A stretch of 64,000 nt of DNA from assembly GCF_001659705.1 (NCBI RefSeq), contig NZ_CP015971.1, forward strand, positions 2,979,029 to 3,043,028. The letters run 5' to 3'. Positions 52,296 through 61,649 of the stretch are shown piece after piece; positions within the stretch are counted from its first letter, which is position 1; each line of letters starts with the position of its first letter. Source of the stretch: Arachidicoccus sp. BS20 (lineage in GTDB: Bacteria; Bacteroidota; Bacteroidia; Chitinophagales; Chitinophagaceae). The notes under the pieces are model-generated. The model searched no databases and was not told the DNA's origin. It was given only the letters and a program-made list of their open reading frames with translations. The translations under genes and the position numbers were made by a program.

Positions 52296-53816
52296 ATGAA
52301 ATTCAATAATATCAATACAAGAAAACACAAGGATTCCGGTCTTAATAGAAGAATAATGCTTGCGTGCTTAGTTGTATCTGTCTTGTTTCTGGGTTCGTGT
52401 TCCAAATCGTTTATCAGTGCCGATGCAAATTTGCAAGGACAGCCGGCAGCAACAAAATTGTGGCAAACAGCATCAGACGCACAAGCCGCCGTTAATTCCA
52501 TTTACGGCAATTTACGCAGTTGGAATAATGTAGCTTTTGCATCTCTTATTCTGGAAAATATTGGTTCTGATGATGCCGCCAAAGGCAGTGTTCCCAGCGA
52601 TGCTGCCTATATTAATTTGTACGACAATTTCACGGTAACAGCAACTGAGGGGCAGGGAGACGGCTTTTGGCAAGGACAATATCAGAACATCAATTTCTGC
52701 AATCAGGTGTTGGATAACGTGGACACGATGACCACTGTAGATGCGAGCACAAAAGCGCGTTACCTTGCTGAAGCAAAATTTATCCGCGCTTATTCCTATT
52801 TCCGTTTGGTAAGAGCATTCGGGCGCGTTCCTTTGGTGTTACACGTTCCCACAACACAGGAGGAATTGAATCCGCCGCAAAGTTCCGCCGATTCTGTATA
52901 TAATGCAATTGAGCAAGATTTGACGGATGCGGCAGCCAACTTGCCTACTACGGTTTCTGCCGATGAAGCCGGCAGAGCCACTAAAGGCGCAGCGCTTGCT
53001 TTGCATGCCAAAGTCGCTATGTATAGAAAAGAATGGTCCGACGTTCTGAATTATACCAATCAGGTCATTTCTTCGGGGGTGTATAGTTTGTATCCCGATT
53101 TTTATCAGCTATTCAGAATCGCCCATGAAAATAATTCGGAATCTATTTTTGAAATTCAATGCAATTATGTAGATGGCAATAGTGATATCAGCAATAGTCA
53201 ATACGCGCAAGTCCAAGGTAATCGTGATGCAGGCGCGGGCTGGGGATTTAACGTACCTACGCAGGATTTGGTAAACGCATTTGAAACCGGCGACCCGCGC
53301 TTAGCGGCAACCGTAATGATGGCAGGTACAACTACGCCAAGTGGAGATGTTGTACCTGCTGCGCAAGCCGGCTCGCCCACCATGTACAACATGAAAGCTT
53401 ACGTACCGTTTTCGGTAGCGCTGGCAGACAACCAAGGCGCAGACCAAAATGTACGTGTCATTCGCTATGCAGAAGTATTGCTGATGAATGCTGAAGCCAA
53501 TAATGAATTGGGAAATACGGCAGCAGCATTGGCTTCACTGGAGCTGGTAAGGGCGCGTGCACGCGGAAGCAATTCTTCTGTTTTGCCAAAAGTTACAACT
53601 ACTGACCAAACAGAATTACGTGAAGCTATCTGGCATGAACGCAGAGTGGAATTGGCAATGGAAAATGACCGCTATTTCGATGTTATTCGTCAAGGACGTG
53701 CTGCAACTGTTTTCGGACCGTTAGGCTGGAAAGCCAATAAAAACGAAGTATGGCCAATTCCGCAAACAGAAATAGATAACAGCAGCGGTGTACTTACACA
53801 AAATCCCGGATATTAA
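52296..53816 (+). CDS. RagB/SusD glycan-binding lipoprotein of the glucan locus
   Basis: A 506-aa lipoprotein: signal ACLVVSVLFLGSCSKSFISA, then the SusD TPR-like scaffold (ARYLAEAKFIRAYSYFRLVR, FGRVPLVLHVPTTQEELN, AALALHAKVAMYRKEWSDVL) and the C-terminal WHERRVELAMENDRYFDVIR. It begins 22 bp after susC. It should form the lid of the SusC transporter and bind the polysaccharide at the surface. A strong hairpin after its stop (53819-53861) probably reduces read-through into the enzyme genes, as in many sus loci. Confidence 0.95.
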   Translation: MKFNNINTRKHKDSGLNRRIMLACLVVSVLFLGSCSKSFISADANLQGQPAATKLWQTASDAQAAVNSIYGNLRSWNNVAFASLILENIGSDDAAKGSVPSDAAYINLYDNFTVTATEGQGDGFWQGQYQNINFCNQVLDNVDTMTTVDASTKARYLAEAKFIRAYSYFRLVRAFGRVPLVLHVPTTQEELNPPQSSADSVYNAIEQDLTDAAANLPTTVSADEAGRATKGAALALHAKVAMYRKEWSDVLNYTNQVISSGVYSLYPDFYQLFRIAHENNSESIFEIQCNYVDGNSDISNSQYAQVQGNRDAGAGWGFNVPTQDLVNAFETGDPRLAATVMMAGTTTPSGDVVPAAQAGSPTMYNMKAYVPFSVALADNQGADQNVRVIRYAEVLLMNAEANNELGNTAAALASLELVRARARGSNSSVLPKVTTTDQTELREAIWHERRVELAMENDRYFDVIRQGRAATVFGPLGWKANKNEVWPIPQTEIDNSSGVLTQNPGY

Positions 53817-53818
53817 TA

Positions 53819-53861
53819 AAAATAAAAGGGGCTGGAATTGCATGGAAGCCTCTTTTATTTT
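53819..53861 (+). terminator. Strong hairpin between susD and the glycanase genes
   Basis: A 15-bp stem AAAATAAAAGGGGCT / AGCCTCTTTTATTTT with one G-T pair and a 13-nt loop, 3 bp after the susD stop and 16 bp before the next start. It likely attenuates transcription so that SusC/SusD are made in excess over the enzymes. Confidence 0.75.
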
Positions 53862-53876
53862 GAGAGCATACAATAA

Positions 53877-55535
53877 ATGAAAAAGCATTTTTTATACTTA
53901 ATTTTTGTTGCCCTTTTTTCTTGTTCCAAAACAAATAGTGGCAATGTTGCTAAACCGTCATCGGAAACATTTTCCCTTTCATCTATTTGGGTAAATGGAA
54001 CAAATTCAAACGATGTTTATTATATCAATTTTCATCCTGTGATAAAGCTGTTTTTTTCAGATAAGGTTAATCATTCTTCAATCAATAATTTTATCATATT
54101 GGTCGATAGCGCTAATGTAAATTCAGCACTGGATTTTTCTTATTCCAATAACGATAGTACCGTTACAATTCAACCGCAGCAAGTGTTGAAACCATTATCA
54201 AAATATACGCTTAAAGTTTTCAAAACATTGCAGTCGCAAAGCGGTGGCGCATTGCAAGCGGCGGCGGCGATTAATTTGATTACACAAATCGATTCCACAC
54301 CAAAATTTCCATCCATCAGCGACAGCGAGTTATTGGACTTGGTACAAAAGCAAACCTTTAAGTATTTTTGGGATTTTGCTCATCCAACAAGTGGTATGGC
54401 GCGCGAAAGAAACACAAGTGGCGATATTGTAACCATAGGCGGTACGGGTTTTGGCATTATGTCGATGATTGTTGCCGTAAAAAGAAATTTTATTTCACGA
54501 AACGACGCTGTTATGCGCATTCAAAAGATAGTAAGTTTTCTGAAAAATAATTGCACAGCTTACCATGGAACCTTCTCGCATTGGATTAACGGAAGTACGG
54601 GAGCAACTGTTCCTTTCAACTCGCAGGATGATGGCGGCGATATTGTGGAAACATCTTATTTAATGGAAGGCTTGCTATGTGTGCGGCAATATTTTAACGC
54701 CTCATCAACCGAAGAAACAACACTGCGAAACGACATTAATACTTTGTGGAATAACGTTGATTGGACTTGGTATGAGAACAATCAAAATGTTTTGTATTGG
54801 TTGTGGAGTAATGATAATGGTTGGGAAAACAATACACAAGTGCAAGGTTGGAACGAAGCATTAATTACGTATGTATTGGCAGCGTCGTCCAACAATCATG
54901 CGATTGAAAAGTCGGTTTATGATAACGGCTGGGCACGCAACGGCGCTATAAAAAACGGTAACACTTCCTACGGAATCGTGTTGCCTTTGGGCGAAAATTT
55001 AGGCGGTCCGTTATTCTACGAGCATTATTCTTTCTTAGGTATCAATCCAAGCGGTTTAAGCGATGCCTATGCAGATTATGCTTTGCAAACAAAAAACCAT
55101 TCATTGATTAATCATGCGTATTGCAAAGCCAATCCCAACGGCTATTTCGGTTACAGCGACACTTGCTGGGGACTTACGGCAAGCGACATTCAGAATGGTG
55201 GTTACAATGTCAGTTCGCCAACAAATGATGTGGGTGTTATTTCGCCTACGGCGGCAATTGCTTCATTGCCTTACACACCAACGGAATCAATGAATGCGCT
55301 GCGATTTTTCTATTATGAACTCGGTAACAAACTCTGGGGAAATTATGGCTTTGTGGATGCTTTTTCCTTGAAGGACTTATGGTTTGCGGATTCTTATTTG
55401 GCGATTGACCAAGGACCTGAAATTGTGATGATAGAAAATTACAGGAGCGGTTTGTTGTGGAGTTTATTTACAAGCTGTGACGAAGTAAAACGAGGAATGA
55501 AAAGATTAGGCTTTCGCGCAAATTATCTTAATTAA
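53877..55535 (+). CDS. Surface lipoprotein: Ig-like domain + glucoamylase-like (PF10091/GH144-type) hydrolase
   Basis: A 552-aa lipoprotein (signal YLIFVALFSCSKTNSGN). Residues about 35-140 form a bacterial Ig-like (Big_5-type) domain with VIKLFFSDKVNHSSINNFII and KPLSKYTLKVFKTLQSQSGG. Residues about 150-552 are the alpha/alpha-barrel of the glucoamylase-like family: KQTFKYFWDFAHPTSGMARE, HGTFSHWINGSTG, DDGGDIVETSYLMEGLLCVR, VQGWNEALITYVLAASS, GGPLFYEHYSFLGINPSGL, YSDTCWGLTASD and ENYRSGLLWSLF. From memory, endo-beta-1,2-glucanases of family GH144, first described from Chitinophaga, belong to this group. The extra Ig domain and lipid anchor suggest the surface endo-acting member. Catalytic acids were not assigned. 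Confidence 0.85.
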   Translation: MKKHFLYLIFVALFSCSKTNSGNVAKPSSETFSLSSIWVNGTNSNDVYYINFHPVIKLFFSDKVNHSSINNFIILVDSANVNSALDFSYSNNDSTVTIQPQQVLKPLSKYTLKVFKTLQSQSGGALQAAAAINLITQIDSTPKFPSISDSELLDLVQKQTFKYFWDFAHPTSGMARERNTSGDIVTIGGTGFGIMSMIVAVKRNFISRNDAVMRIQKIVSFLKNNCTAYHGTFSHWINGSTGATVPFNSQDDGGDIVETSYLMEGLLCVRQYFNASSTEETTLRNDINTLWNNVDWTWYENNQNVLYWLWSNDNGWENNTQVQGWNEALITYVLAASSNNHAIEKSVYDNGWARNGAIKNGNTSYGIVLPLGENLGGPLFYEHYSFLGINPSGLSDAYADYALQTKNHSLINHAYCKANPNGYFGYSDTCWGLTASDIQNGGYNVSSPTNDVGVISPTAAIASLPYTPTESMNALRFFYYELGNKLWGNYGFVDAFSLKDLWFADSYLAIDQGPEIVMIENYRSGLLWSLFTSCDEVKRGMKRLGFRANYLN

Positions 55536-55537
55536 CA

Positions 55538-56908
55538 ATGATGAATTTATATTATAAACTAAATAATAAATTATTGATTATTTTTCTTCTCTTGCTTTGT
55601 GTATTTACAGCAAAAGCGCAAAGCAGTGCAATAACTGAACGTCCTGAAATTTTATCCGATTCCGCATTACTTACTTTAGTGGAACAACGCACATTCGATT
55701 ATTTCTACAAAGGCTCAGAACCCGCAAGTGGTATGGCTTTCGAACGGATTCATGCAGATGATATATACCCGGAACATGATTCCGATGTTATTGCGACAGG
55801 CGGAAGCGGCTTCGGTTTGATGAATTTGATTGTAGGTTGTGAACGAAGTTTTATTACTAAAAGAGAATTTATTAATCAAATAACTAAGATTATAGTTTTT
55901 TTAGAGAAAGCAGAGAAATATCATGGAATGTTTTCGCATTGGTATTATCCAAACGGGCATACAAAACCTTTCGGGCAGAAAGATGACGGCGGAGATATGG
56001 TCGAAAGCAGTTTTTTGTTGCAGGGATTGCTTTGCGTGCGGCAATATCTGAAAACAAATTTTAAAAATGAAAACAATCTAATCAATAGGATTAATACAAT
56101 CTGGAAAAATGCGGATTATTCTTGGTACACGCATGGGAAAAATGTTTTGTACTGGCACTGGAGTCCCGATTACGGCTGGCAAATGAATTTTCCCATTCAT
56201 GGTTTTAATGAATGCTTGATTGCCTACATTTTGGCAGCTTCCTCGCCTGCACATTCGATTGATAAAAAAGTGTATGTTGAAGGGTGGTGTATGAACGGAA
56301 AAATAAAACACACCTCCATTTACAAAAATATTTCCATCCCGTTTTACCAGCAGGGGAATCCGGCTTACGGAGGACCAATCTTTTGGACGCAATATTCTTT
56401 TCTGGGACTAAATCCGAACGGCTTGCGAGATGAATATGGAAGCTATGATGAACAAACAAAAAACATGGCGCTCATCAACGAGCAATGGTGCGCAGACAAT
56501 CCCAAAAATTTTAAGGGTTATAGTGATAGTTGCTGGGGCTTGACGGCGAGCTATTCTGTCGATGGTTATACAGCGCACGCGCCGAATATGCAAAGCGATT
56601 TGGGGGTAATTACGCCGACTGCTGCGCTTTCGTCTTTCCCTTACACGCCGCAACAATCGATGAAAGCATTGAAATATTTTTATAATGATTTAGGAAATAA
56701 AATCTGGGGTAAATACGGGTTTTACGATGCTTTCAGCGAAACGGCAAACTGGTATCCAAAAAAATATTTGGCAATTGACGAAGGTACAATAGCGCCAATG
56801 ATAGAAAATTACAGAAGCGGCTTGTTGTGGAAATTATTTATGAGTTGTCCCGAAGTACAACAAGGTTTAAATAAGCTTGGATTTCATTACAACAAAACAA
56901 ATAACTGA
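55538..56908 (+). CDS. Glucoamylase-like (PF10091/GH144-type) hydrolase, second copy
   Basis: A 456-aa secreted enzyme with signal LLIIFLLLLCVFTAKAQ and no Ig domain. It is a clear paralogue of the preceding gene: EQRTFDYFYKGSEPASGMAF, HGMFSHWYYPNGH, KDDGGDMVESSFLLQGLLCV, IHGFNECLIAYILAASSPAH, GGPIFWTQYSFLGLNPNGLR, GYSDSCWGLTASYSVDGYTA and ENYRSGLLWKLFMSCPEV. It starts 2 bp after the upstream stop and overlaps the next gene by 1 bp, so it is tightly co-translated. In beta-1,2-glucan systems a surface endo-glucanase and a periplasmic oligosaccharide-cleaving GH144 can coexist; this shorter copy suits the periplasmic role. Specificity is inferred. Confidence 0.87.
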   Translation: MMNLYYKLNNKLLIIFLLLLCVFTAKAQSSAITERPEILSDSALLTLVEQRTFDYFYKGSEPASGMAFERIHADDIYPEHDSDVIATGGSGFGLMNLIVGCERSFITKREFINQITKIIVFLEKAEKYHGMFSHWYYPNGHTKPFGQKDDGGDMVESSFLLQGLLCVRQYLKTNFKNENNLINRINTIWKNADYSWYTHGKNVLYWHWSPDYGWQMNFPIHGFNECLIAYILAASSPAHSIDKKVYVEGWCMNGKIKHTSIYKNISIPFYQQGNPAYGGPIFWTQYSFLGLNPNGLRDEYGSYDEQTKNMALINEQWCADNPKNFKGYSDSCWGLTASYSVDGYTAHAPNMQSDLGVITPTAALSSFPYTPQQSMKALKYFYNDLGNKIWGKYGFYDAFSETANWYPKKYLAIDEGTIAPMIENYRSGLLWKLFMSCPEVQQGLNKLGFHYNKTNN

Positions 56909-58692
56909 TGCGAAAATTAATTTTATCTATTATCATCATTTTATCATCGCAAATATTATTTGCACAAAGCTCTTCTCCTGTTGGAAGAAATTGGAAGGGG
57001 GCTACTTACTGTAACCCAATCAACATTGATTACGGCTATACGCCCATTCCCGATTTTACAAAATGGGGGCATCACAGGGCAACCGCCGACCCTGTAATTG
57101 TGAATTATAAAAGCGATTATTATTTATTTTCTACGAACCAAAAAGGTTACTGGTGGAGTAACGATATGGGCAACTGGCATTTTATTTCAAAGAGTTTTCT
57201 CCGTCCTTGGAACACTGGCACTTATGACGATTTATGCGCGCCCGCAGTTGGCATTATCGGCGACACCATGATTGTTTTCGGGTCCACTTACACAAGTAAT
57301 TTTACAGTTTGGATGAGCACCAATCCAAAAGCCAACGAATGGAAACCTTTGGTAGATTCGTTTACTATCGGCGGTTGGGACCCCGCATTTTTCACGGATG
57401 ATGACGGTAAGTTATATATGTATAATGGCAGCAGCAACCGCTTCCCGACTTACGGTATTGAGTTGGACAGAAAAACATTGCAGCCGATTGGTTACAGAAA
57501 AGAAATTTATGCGTTGGAAGATTGGCGTTACGGCTGGCAGCGTTTCGGCGAATATTATGATAATTCTTTTCTCGACCCGTTTATCGAAGGTAGTTGGATG
57601 ACGAAGCATAACGGGAAATATTATTATCAATACGCCGCGCCTGGAACGGAGTTCAGCGGGTATGCCGACGGCGTGATTGTCGGCGATAGCCCGCTTGGCG
57701 GTTTCACGCCGCAGTCCGACCCGTTGAGCATGAAAGCCGGTGGTTTTGCACGCGGCGCGGGACATGGTGCAACCTTTCAGGACAACAACGGAAACTATTG
57801 GCACGTAAGCACTATGACAATCGCTGTGAAAAATAATTTTGAACGCCGCATCGGTATTTGGCGTGCGGGTTTTGATAAAGACAATGTGATGTGGTGCAAT
57901 ACTTCGTTCGGCGATTACCCGCATTATCTTCCTGCCGAAAAAAAATTATCCGGTAACGGCAATTATGATTCATCTTATTTCACGGGCTGGATGCTGTTGA
58001 ATTACGACAAGCCTGTTGTTGTAAGTTCAACGTTGGGCAATTATGAACCGAACTATGCGGTTGATGAACGCATACAAACTTATTGGAGCGCGGCAACAGG
58101 AAATGCAGGCGAATATATCGTTTCGGATTTGGGAAATGTTTCGACCGTGAACGCAGTTCAAATAAATTATGCCGATCAGGACGCAAAGTTCTTAGGAAAG
58201 CAAACAGATATTTTTATCCGGTACAAATTATATTATTCGCTTGACGGGAAAAATTGGGAAATATTAGCTGACAAATCCAACAATAAAACCGATGTGCCGC
58301 ACGACTATGTAGAACTGCAAAAACCTGTAAAAGCAAGGTTTATCAAGTTAGAAAATATACACGTTCCTTCGGGAAAATTTGCCATTAGCGGGCTGCGTGT
58401 GTTTGGTAATGTAAATGGCACAAAACCCAAGCCTGTCGGGGGTTTTGTTGTCCTAAGAACAGAAAAAGATAAGCGTGACGCATGGCTCAGATGGAAACCG
58501 TCGGCCGATGCTTACGCCTATAATATTTATTATGGAACAAAACCTGATAAGCTGTATAACTGTATAATGGTTTATGGCGACAATCAATATTGGTTGAAAA
58601 CAATGGACTTGGAAATGCCTTATTATTTTCAGATAGAAGCGATTAATGAAAGCGGTGTTTCGGAAAGAACGAAAGTTACTAAAGTTGATTGA
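56908..58692 (+). CDS. GH43-like enzyme with discoidin (F5/8 C) and fibronectin III domains
   Basis: A 594-aa secreted protein with signal LILSIIIILSSQILFAQ. The N-terminal propeller (about 30-350) has GH43 features: RATADPVIVNYKSDYYLFST (Asp61 as base), FTIGGWDPAFFTDDDGKLYM, YDNSFLDPFIEGSWMTKHNG (Glu as acid) and GAGHGATFQDNNGNYWHVS. A discoidin-type carbohydrate-binding domain follows (about 375-510; EPNYAVDERIQTYWSAATGN, VKARFIKLENIHVPSGKFAI), then a short Fn3-like end (WLRWKPSADAYAYNIYYGTK). Such fusions usually remove side groups from polysaccharides. It overlaps the GH144-type gene by 1 bp, so it acts with it, perhaps removing a decoration. Activity not predictable. Confidence 0.85.
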   Translation: MRKLILSIIIILSSQILFAQSSSPVGRNWKGATYCNPINIDYGYTPIPDFTKWGHHRATADPVIVNYKSDYYLFSTNQKGYWWSNDMGNWHFISKSFLRPWNTGTYDDLCAPAVGIIGDTMIVFGSTYTSNFTVWMSTNPKANEWKPLVDSFTIGGWDPAFFTDDDGKLYMYNGSSNRFPTYGIELDRKTLQPIGYRKEIYALEDWRYGWQRFGEYYDNSFLDPFIEGSWMTKHNGKYYYQYAAPGTEFSGYADGVIVGDSPLGGFTPQSDPLSMKAGGFARGAGHGATFQDNNGNYWHVSTMTIAVKNNFERRIGIWRAGFDKDNVMWCNTSFGDYPHYLPAEKKLSGNGNYDSSYFTGWMLLNYDKPVVVSSTLGNYEPNYAVDERIQTYWSAATGNAGEYIVSDLGNVSTVNAVQINYADQDAKFLGKQTDIFIRYKLYYSLDGKNWEILADKSNNKTDVPHDYVELQKPVKARFIKLENIHVPSGKFAISGLRVFGNVNGTKPKPVGGFVVLRTEKDKRDAWLRWKPSADAYAYNIYYGTKPDKLYNCIMVYGDNQYWLKTMDLEMPYYFQIEAINESGVSERTKVTKVD

Positions 58693-58720
58693 TGATGTGA
58701 TAATTTGATAATGAACATGC

Positions 58721-58754
58721 GTTATTGCGAGCGAGACACCAGTGTGGCAATCTC
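58721..58754. repeat. REP-like palindromic element
   Basis: GTTATTGCGAGCGAGACACC followed by AGTGTGGCAATCTC forms a hairpin (ATTGC...GCAAT with inner ACAC...GTGT). It matches a dispersed element I recall from Bacteroidota and Proteobacteria genomes and resembles the pair at 61,506-61,636. It sits between the GH43 and GH3 genes and could act on mRNA stability. Confidence 0.6.
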
Positions 58755-58783
58755 AAAAATTTGTAAGTAAAATTTATATGATA

Positions 58784-61066
58784 ATGAAAAGAATCCTCTT
58801 CCCAATCTGTTCCTTTTTTATTACAGTTTCTTATGCACAACAAAATAGCGATATGCAGATGAATAAATTCATCGATAATTTGATGAGCAAGATGACGGTT
58901 GACGAAAAAATCGGTCAGCTCAATTTGCCGAGTGCAGGAGATTTTACAACGGGGCAGGCGAAAAATTCCAATATTGGTGAGAGCATTAAAGAGGGGAAAG
59001 TCGGTGGATTATTCAACATAAAATCTGTCGCTAAAATCAAAGATATTCAGCACATCGCTGTTGAAGACAGCCGTTTGAAAATTCCTTTACTTTTTGGTAT
59101 GGATGTGATTCACGGATATGAAACACAGTTTCCGATTCCTCTACAGTTGTCCTGTTCTTGGGATACGGCTTTAATCAAAAAAACGGCGCAGGTTGCTGCG
59201 CGGGAAGCAAGTGCGGATGGTATTTGCTGGACATACAGCCCGATGGTGGATATTGCTCGAGACCCGCGCTGGGGGCGCGTTGCGGAAGGGTCGGGCGAAG
59301 ATCCTTTTCTCGGTAGCGCCATAGCAAAAGCCATGGTTGAAGGTTATCAGGGAAACGGAACTTATTCTTCCAACGAAAATATTATGGCTTGCGTAAAGCA
59401 TTATGCGTTGTATGGCGGCGTTGAAGCTGGGCGTGATTATAACACGGTGGACATGAGCCATATCACGATGTACAACGATTATTTTCCGCCATACAAAGCT
59501 GCGGTAGATGCGGGCGTTGGCAGCATTATGGCATCATTCAATGTTGTCGATTACGTTCCCGCAACGGGCAATAAATGGTTGCTTACAGATGTGCTGCGTA
59601 AACAATGGGGGTTTAAAGGCTTTGTGGTTTCAGATTATACGGGCGTAATGGAAATGACCCAACACGGCTTAGGCGACCTGCAACAAGTGTCTGCATTGGC
59701 TTTAAAAGCCGGTTTAGATATGGACATGGTAAGCGAAGGTTTTTTGACTACACTAAAAAAATCATTGAAGGAAGGAAAAATTAGTCAATCAGATATTGAT
59801 GATGCTTGCAAAAGAATTTTGGAAGCCAAATATAAATTGGGATTATTTCAAAATCCTTATAAATATTGCGATGAACAAAGGGCAAAAACAGAAATTTTTA
59901 CACCTGCAAATAAAGAATTTTCAAAACAGGTTGCAGAACAAAGTATGGTTTTATTGAAAAATGCTCATCAGCTTTTGCCTTTAAAAGCATCGGAAAATAT
60001 TGCCGTGATTGGACCTTTGGCGGATGCCGCCAATCAAATGGGCGGTACATGGAGCGTGGCAGCCAATTTGGATGATTACGGTTCTGTCTATCAGGCGATA
60101 AAAAAATATGTTGGTACAAAAGGCAATGTGTTATATGCGCAAGGCTCAAATTTAGTAGAAGATTCTGTGATGCAAGAGAGAGTAACCATGTTTGGTAAAT
60201 CGATAAGCAGAGGTGGCAAAAGCGATGCTGAGTTATTGAATGAAGCGCTGAATGTGGCGAATAAAAGCGATATTATTGTTACCGCGCTTGGCGAAAGTGC
60301 AGAATTTAGCGGCGAATCAAGCAGTCGTTCAAATATAGGTATACCGCACGTTCAGGAGCATTTGCTGAAAGCATTGTTGAAAACAGGAAAGCCCGTTGTG
60401 TTGCTCTTGTTCAATGGTCGTCCGCTTACAATTTCTTGGGAAGCAAAAAATGTTCCTGCGATTTTAGATGTTTGGTTTGGCGGAACGGAAGCAGGTAAAG
60501 CTATTGCGGAAACACTGTTCGGTAAGTCAAATCCTTCCGGAAAATTAACTATGACATTTCCACAAAATGTAGGACAAATTCCTTTATATTACAATCATCT
60601 CAATACCGGTCGTCCGTTGGCTGATGGACATTGGTTTGAAAAATTCCGTTCCAATTATTTAGATGTTTCCAACGATGCTGTTTATCCTTTCGGATACGGA
60701 TTGAGCTATACAGCTTTTAAATATGGAAAGATGCAATTGAGCGATACAATTTTGAAAGGAAATCAAACACTGAAAGCTTCTGTAAGTCTTACCAATACAG
60801 GAAAGTATGATGGGCGAGAAATAGTGCAGCTTTATATACGAGATATGGTTGGAAGCATTGCAAGACCTGTAGAAGAGCTGAAAGGGTTCCAAAAAATATT
60901 TTTAAAAGCAGGAGAAACTAAAACTGTAACATTTAATATTACAGTTGACAATTTAAAGTTCTATAACAGCGATTTGAAGTACGATTGGGAAAGCGGTCAG
61001 TTCAATATTATGATTGGCTCAAACGCTAAAGACGTGCAATCTCAAATGATTGAGTGGAACAAATAA
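58784..61066 (+). CDS. bglX: GH3 beta-glucosidase
   Basis: A 760-aa periplasmic enzyme from the ATG at 58784 (signal RILFPICSFFITVSYAQQ); an ATG two codons earlier is equally possible. The GH3 N-terminal barrel has KMTVDEKIGQLNLPSAGDFT, IPLLFGMDVIHGYETQFPIP, YSPMVDIARDPRWGRVAEGS and GEDPFLGSAIAKAMVEGYQG. The nucleophile Asp284 is in GFKGFVVSDYTGVMEM. The C-terminal alpha/beta sandwich (VLLKNAHQLLPLKASENIAV, WFGGTEAGKAIAETLFGKSN) and the fibronectin-like domain (YPFGYGLSYTAFKYG) match BglX. In beta-1,2-glucan loci a GH3 of this kind cleaves sophorose and longer oligosaccharides to glucose. It is the last gene of the locus. Confidence 0.95.
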   Translation: MKRILFPICSFFITVSYAQQNSDMQMNKFIDNLMSKMTVDEKIGQLNLPSAGDFTTGQAKNSNIGESIKEGKVGGLFNIKSVAKIKDIQHIAVEDSRLKIPLLFGMDVIHGYETQFPIPLQLSCSWDTALIKKTAQVAAREASADGICWTYSPMVDIARDPRWGRVAEGSGEDPFLGSAIAKAMVEGYQGNGTYSSNENIMACVKHYALYGGVEAGRDYNTVDMSHITMYNDYFPPYKAAVDAGVGSIMASFNVVDYVPATGNKWLLTDVLRKQWGFKGFVVSDYTGVMEMTQHGLGDLQQVSALALKAGLDMDMVSEGFLTTLKKSLKEGKISQSDIDDACKRILEAKYKLGLFQNPYKYCDEQRAKTEIFTPANKEFSKQVAEQSMVLLKNAHQLLPLKASENIAVIGPLADAANQMGGTWSVAANLDDYGSVYQAIKKYVGTKGNVLYAQGSNLVEDSVMQERVTMFGKSISRGGKSDAELLNEALNVANKSDIIVTALGESAEFSGESSSRSNIGIPHVQEHLLKALLKTGKPVVLLLFNGRPLTISWEAKNVPAILDVWFGGTEAGKAIAETLFGKSNPSGKLTMTFPQNVGQIPLYYNHLNTGRPLADGHWFEKFRSNYLDVSNDAVYPFGYGLSYTAFKYGKMQLSDTILKGNQTLKASVSLTNTGKYDGREIVQLYIRDMVGSIARPVEELKGFQKIFLKAGETKTVTFNITVDNLKFYNSDLKYDWESGQFNIMIGSNAKDVQSQMIEWNK

Positions 61067-61108
61067 ACATAATCATTATAGAGAACTAAGTACTGTTCTG
61101 CATAACGA

Positions 61109-61489
61109 TTATTCCATTCTTTTCACAGGCTCTAAATTTTCAAGCTCTTCTTCCGTGAAAAGACGATAATGAATTTTGAAAGTTTTGCCGTGCGGCGTTT
61201 CCAGCGAAAAGCCGCCGGGACCGAAACCATCCAGAACATCCAGCGTAAAGTGTGAATATTTCCAGTATTCAAACAAATCTCTGTCCACCCAAAATTCAAA
61301 ACCTTTAATCGTTCCTATGCACACATCATTCGTTCGGGGAAAGAAGCCACCTTTTTCAAAACATTGCGGCTGTGTGCCTTCGCAACATCCGCCTGCCTGA
61401 TAAAACATTAAATCGCCGTGCTCTTCGGAAAGAATGTTTATCATTTCCAAAGCTTTTTCTGTTGCGTCTAATCGTTTTACCAATGTCAT
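61109..61489 (-). CDS. DUF779 domain protein associated with aldehyde dehydrogenase
   Basis: A 126-aa protein. Typical DUF779 features: ILSEEHGDLMFYQAGGCCEG, TQPQCFEKGGFFPRTNDVCI, EFWVDRDLFEYWKYSHFTLD and VLDGFGPGGFSLETPHGKTF. Several cysteines near the start (CCEG, QC) could bind metal. In many bacteria a DUF779 gene lies next to an AldB/ExaC-type aldehyde dehydrogenase, as here. Its biochemical role is unknown; it may assist the dehydrogenase. It is 160 bp downstream of the dehydrogenase on the same strand, with an inverted repeat between them. Confidence 0.9.
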   Translation of the reverse strand: MTLVKRLDATEKALEMINILSEEHGDLMFYQAGGCCEGTQPQCFEKGGFFPRTNDVCIGTIKGFEFWVDRDLFEYWKYSHFTLDVLDGFGPGGFSLETPHGKTFKIHYRLFTEEELENLEPVKRME

Positions 61490-61505
61490 TTTTATAAAAG
61501 TATTT

Positions 61506-61636
61506 GTTGAGATTCCTCACTCGTACCTCGTTCGGAATGACGATAGCGAGTTTGATTAATTTTTCAAATCGTCATCAATCTTAAAGAAAAAGAACACGCC
61601 TGCAACGTCATTCCGAGCGTAGCGAGGAATCTCAAC
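61506..61636. repeat. Inverted pair of REP-like elements
   Basis: GTTGAGATTCCTCACTCG...TTCGGAATGAC (61506-61541) is the approximate reverse complement of GTCATTCCGAGCGTAGCGAG plus GAATCTCAAC (61607-61636). The intervening 65 bp are AT-rich. The whole can fold into a long hairpin. It may cap the transcripts of the aldehyde dehydrogenase. Confidence 0.75.
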
Positions 61637-61649
61637 AAAAGTTATTCAA

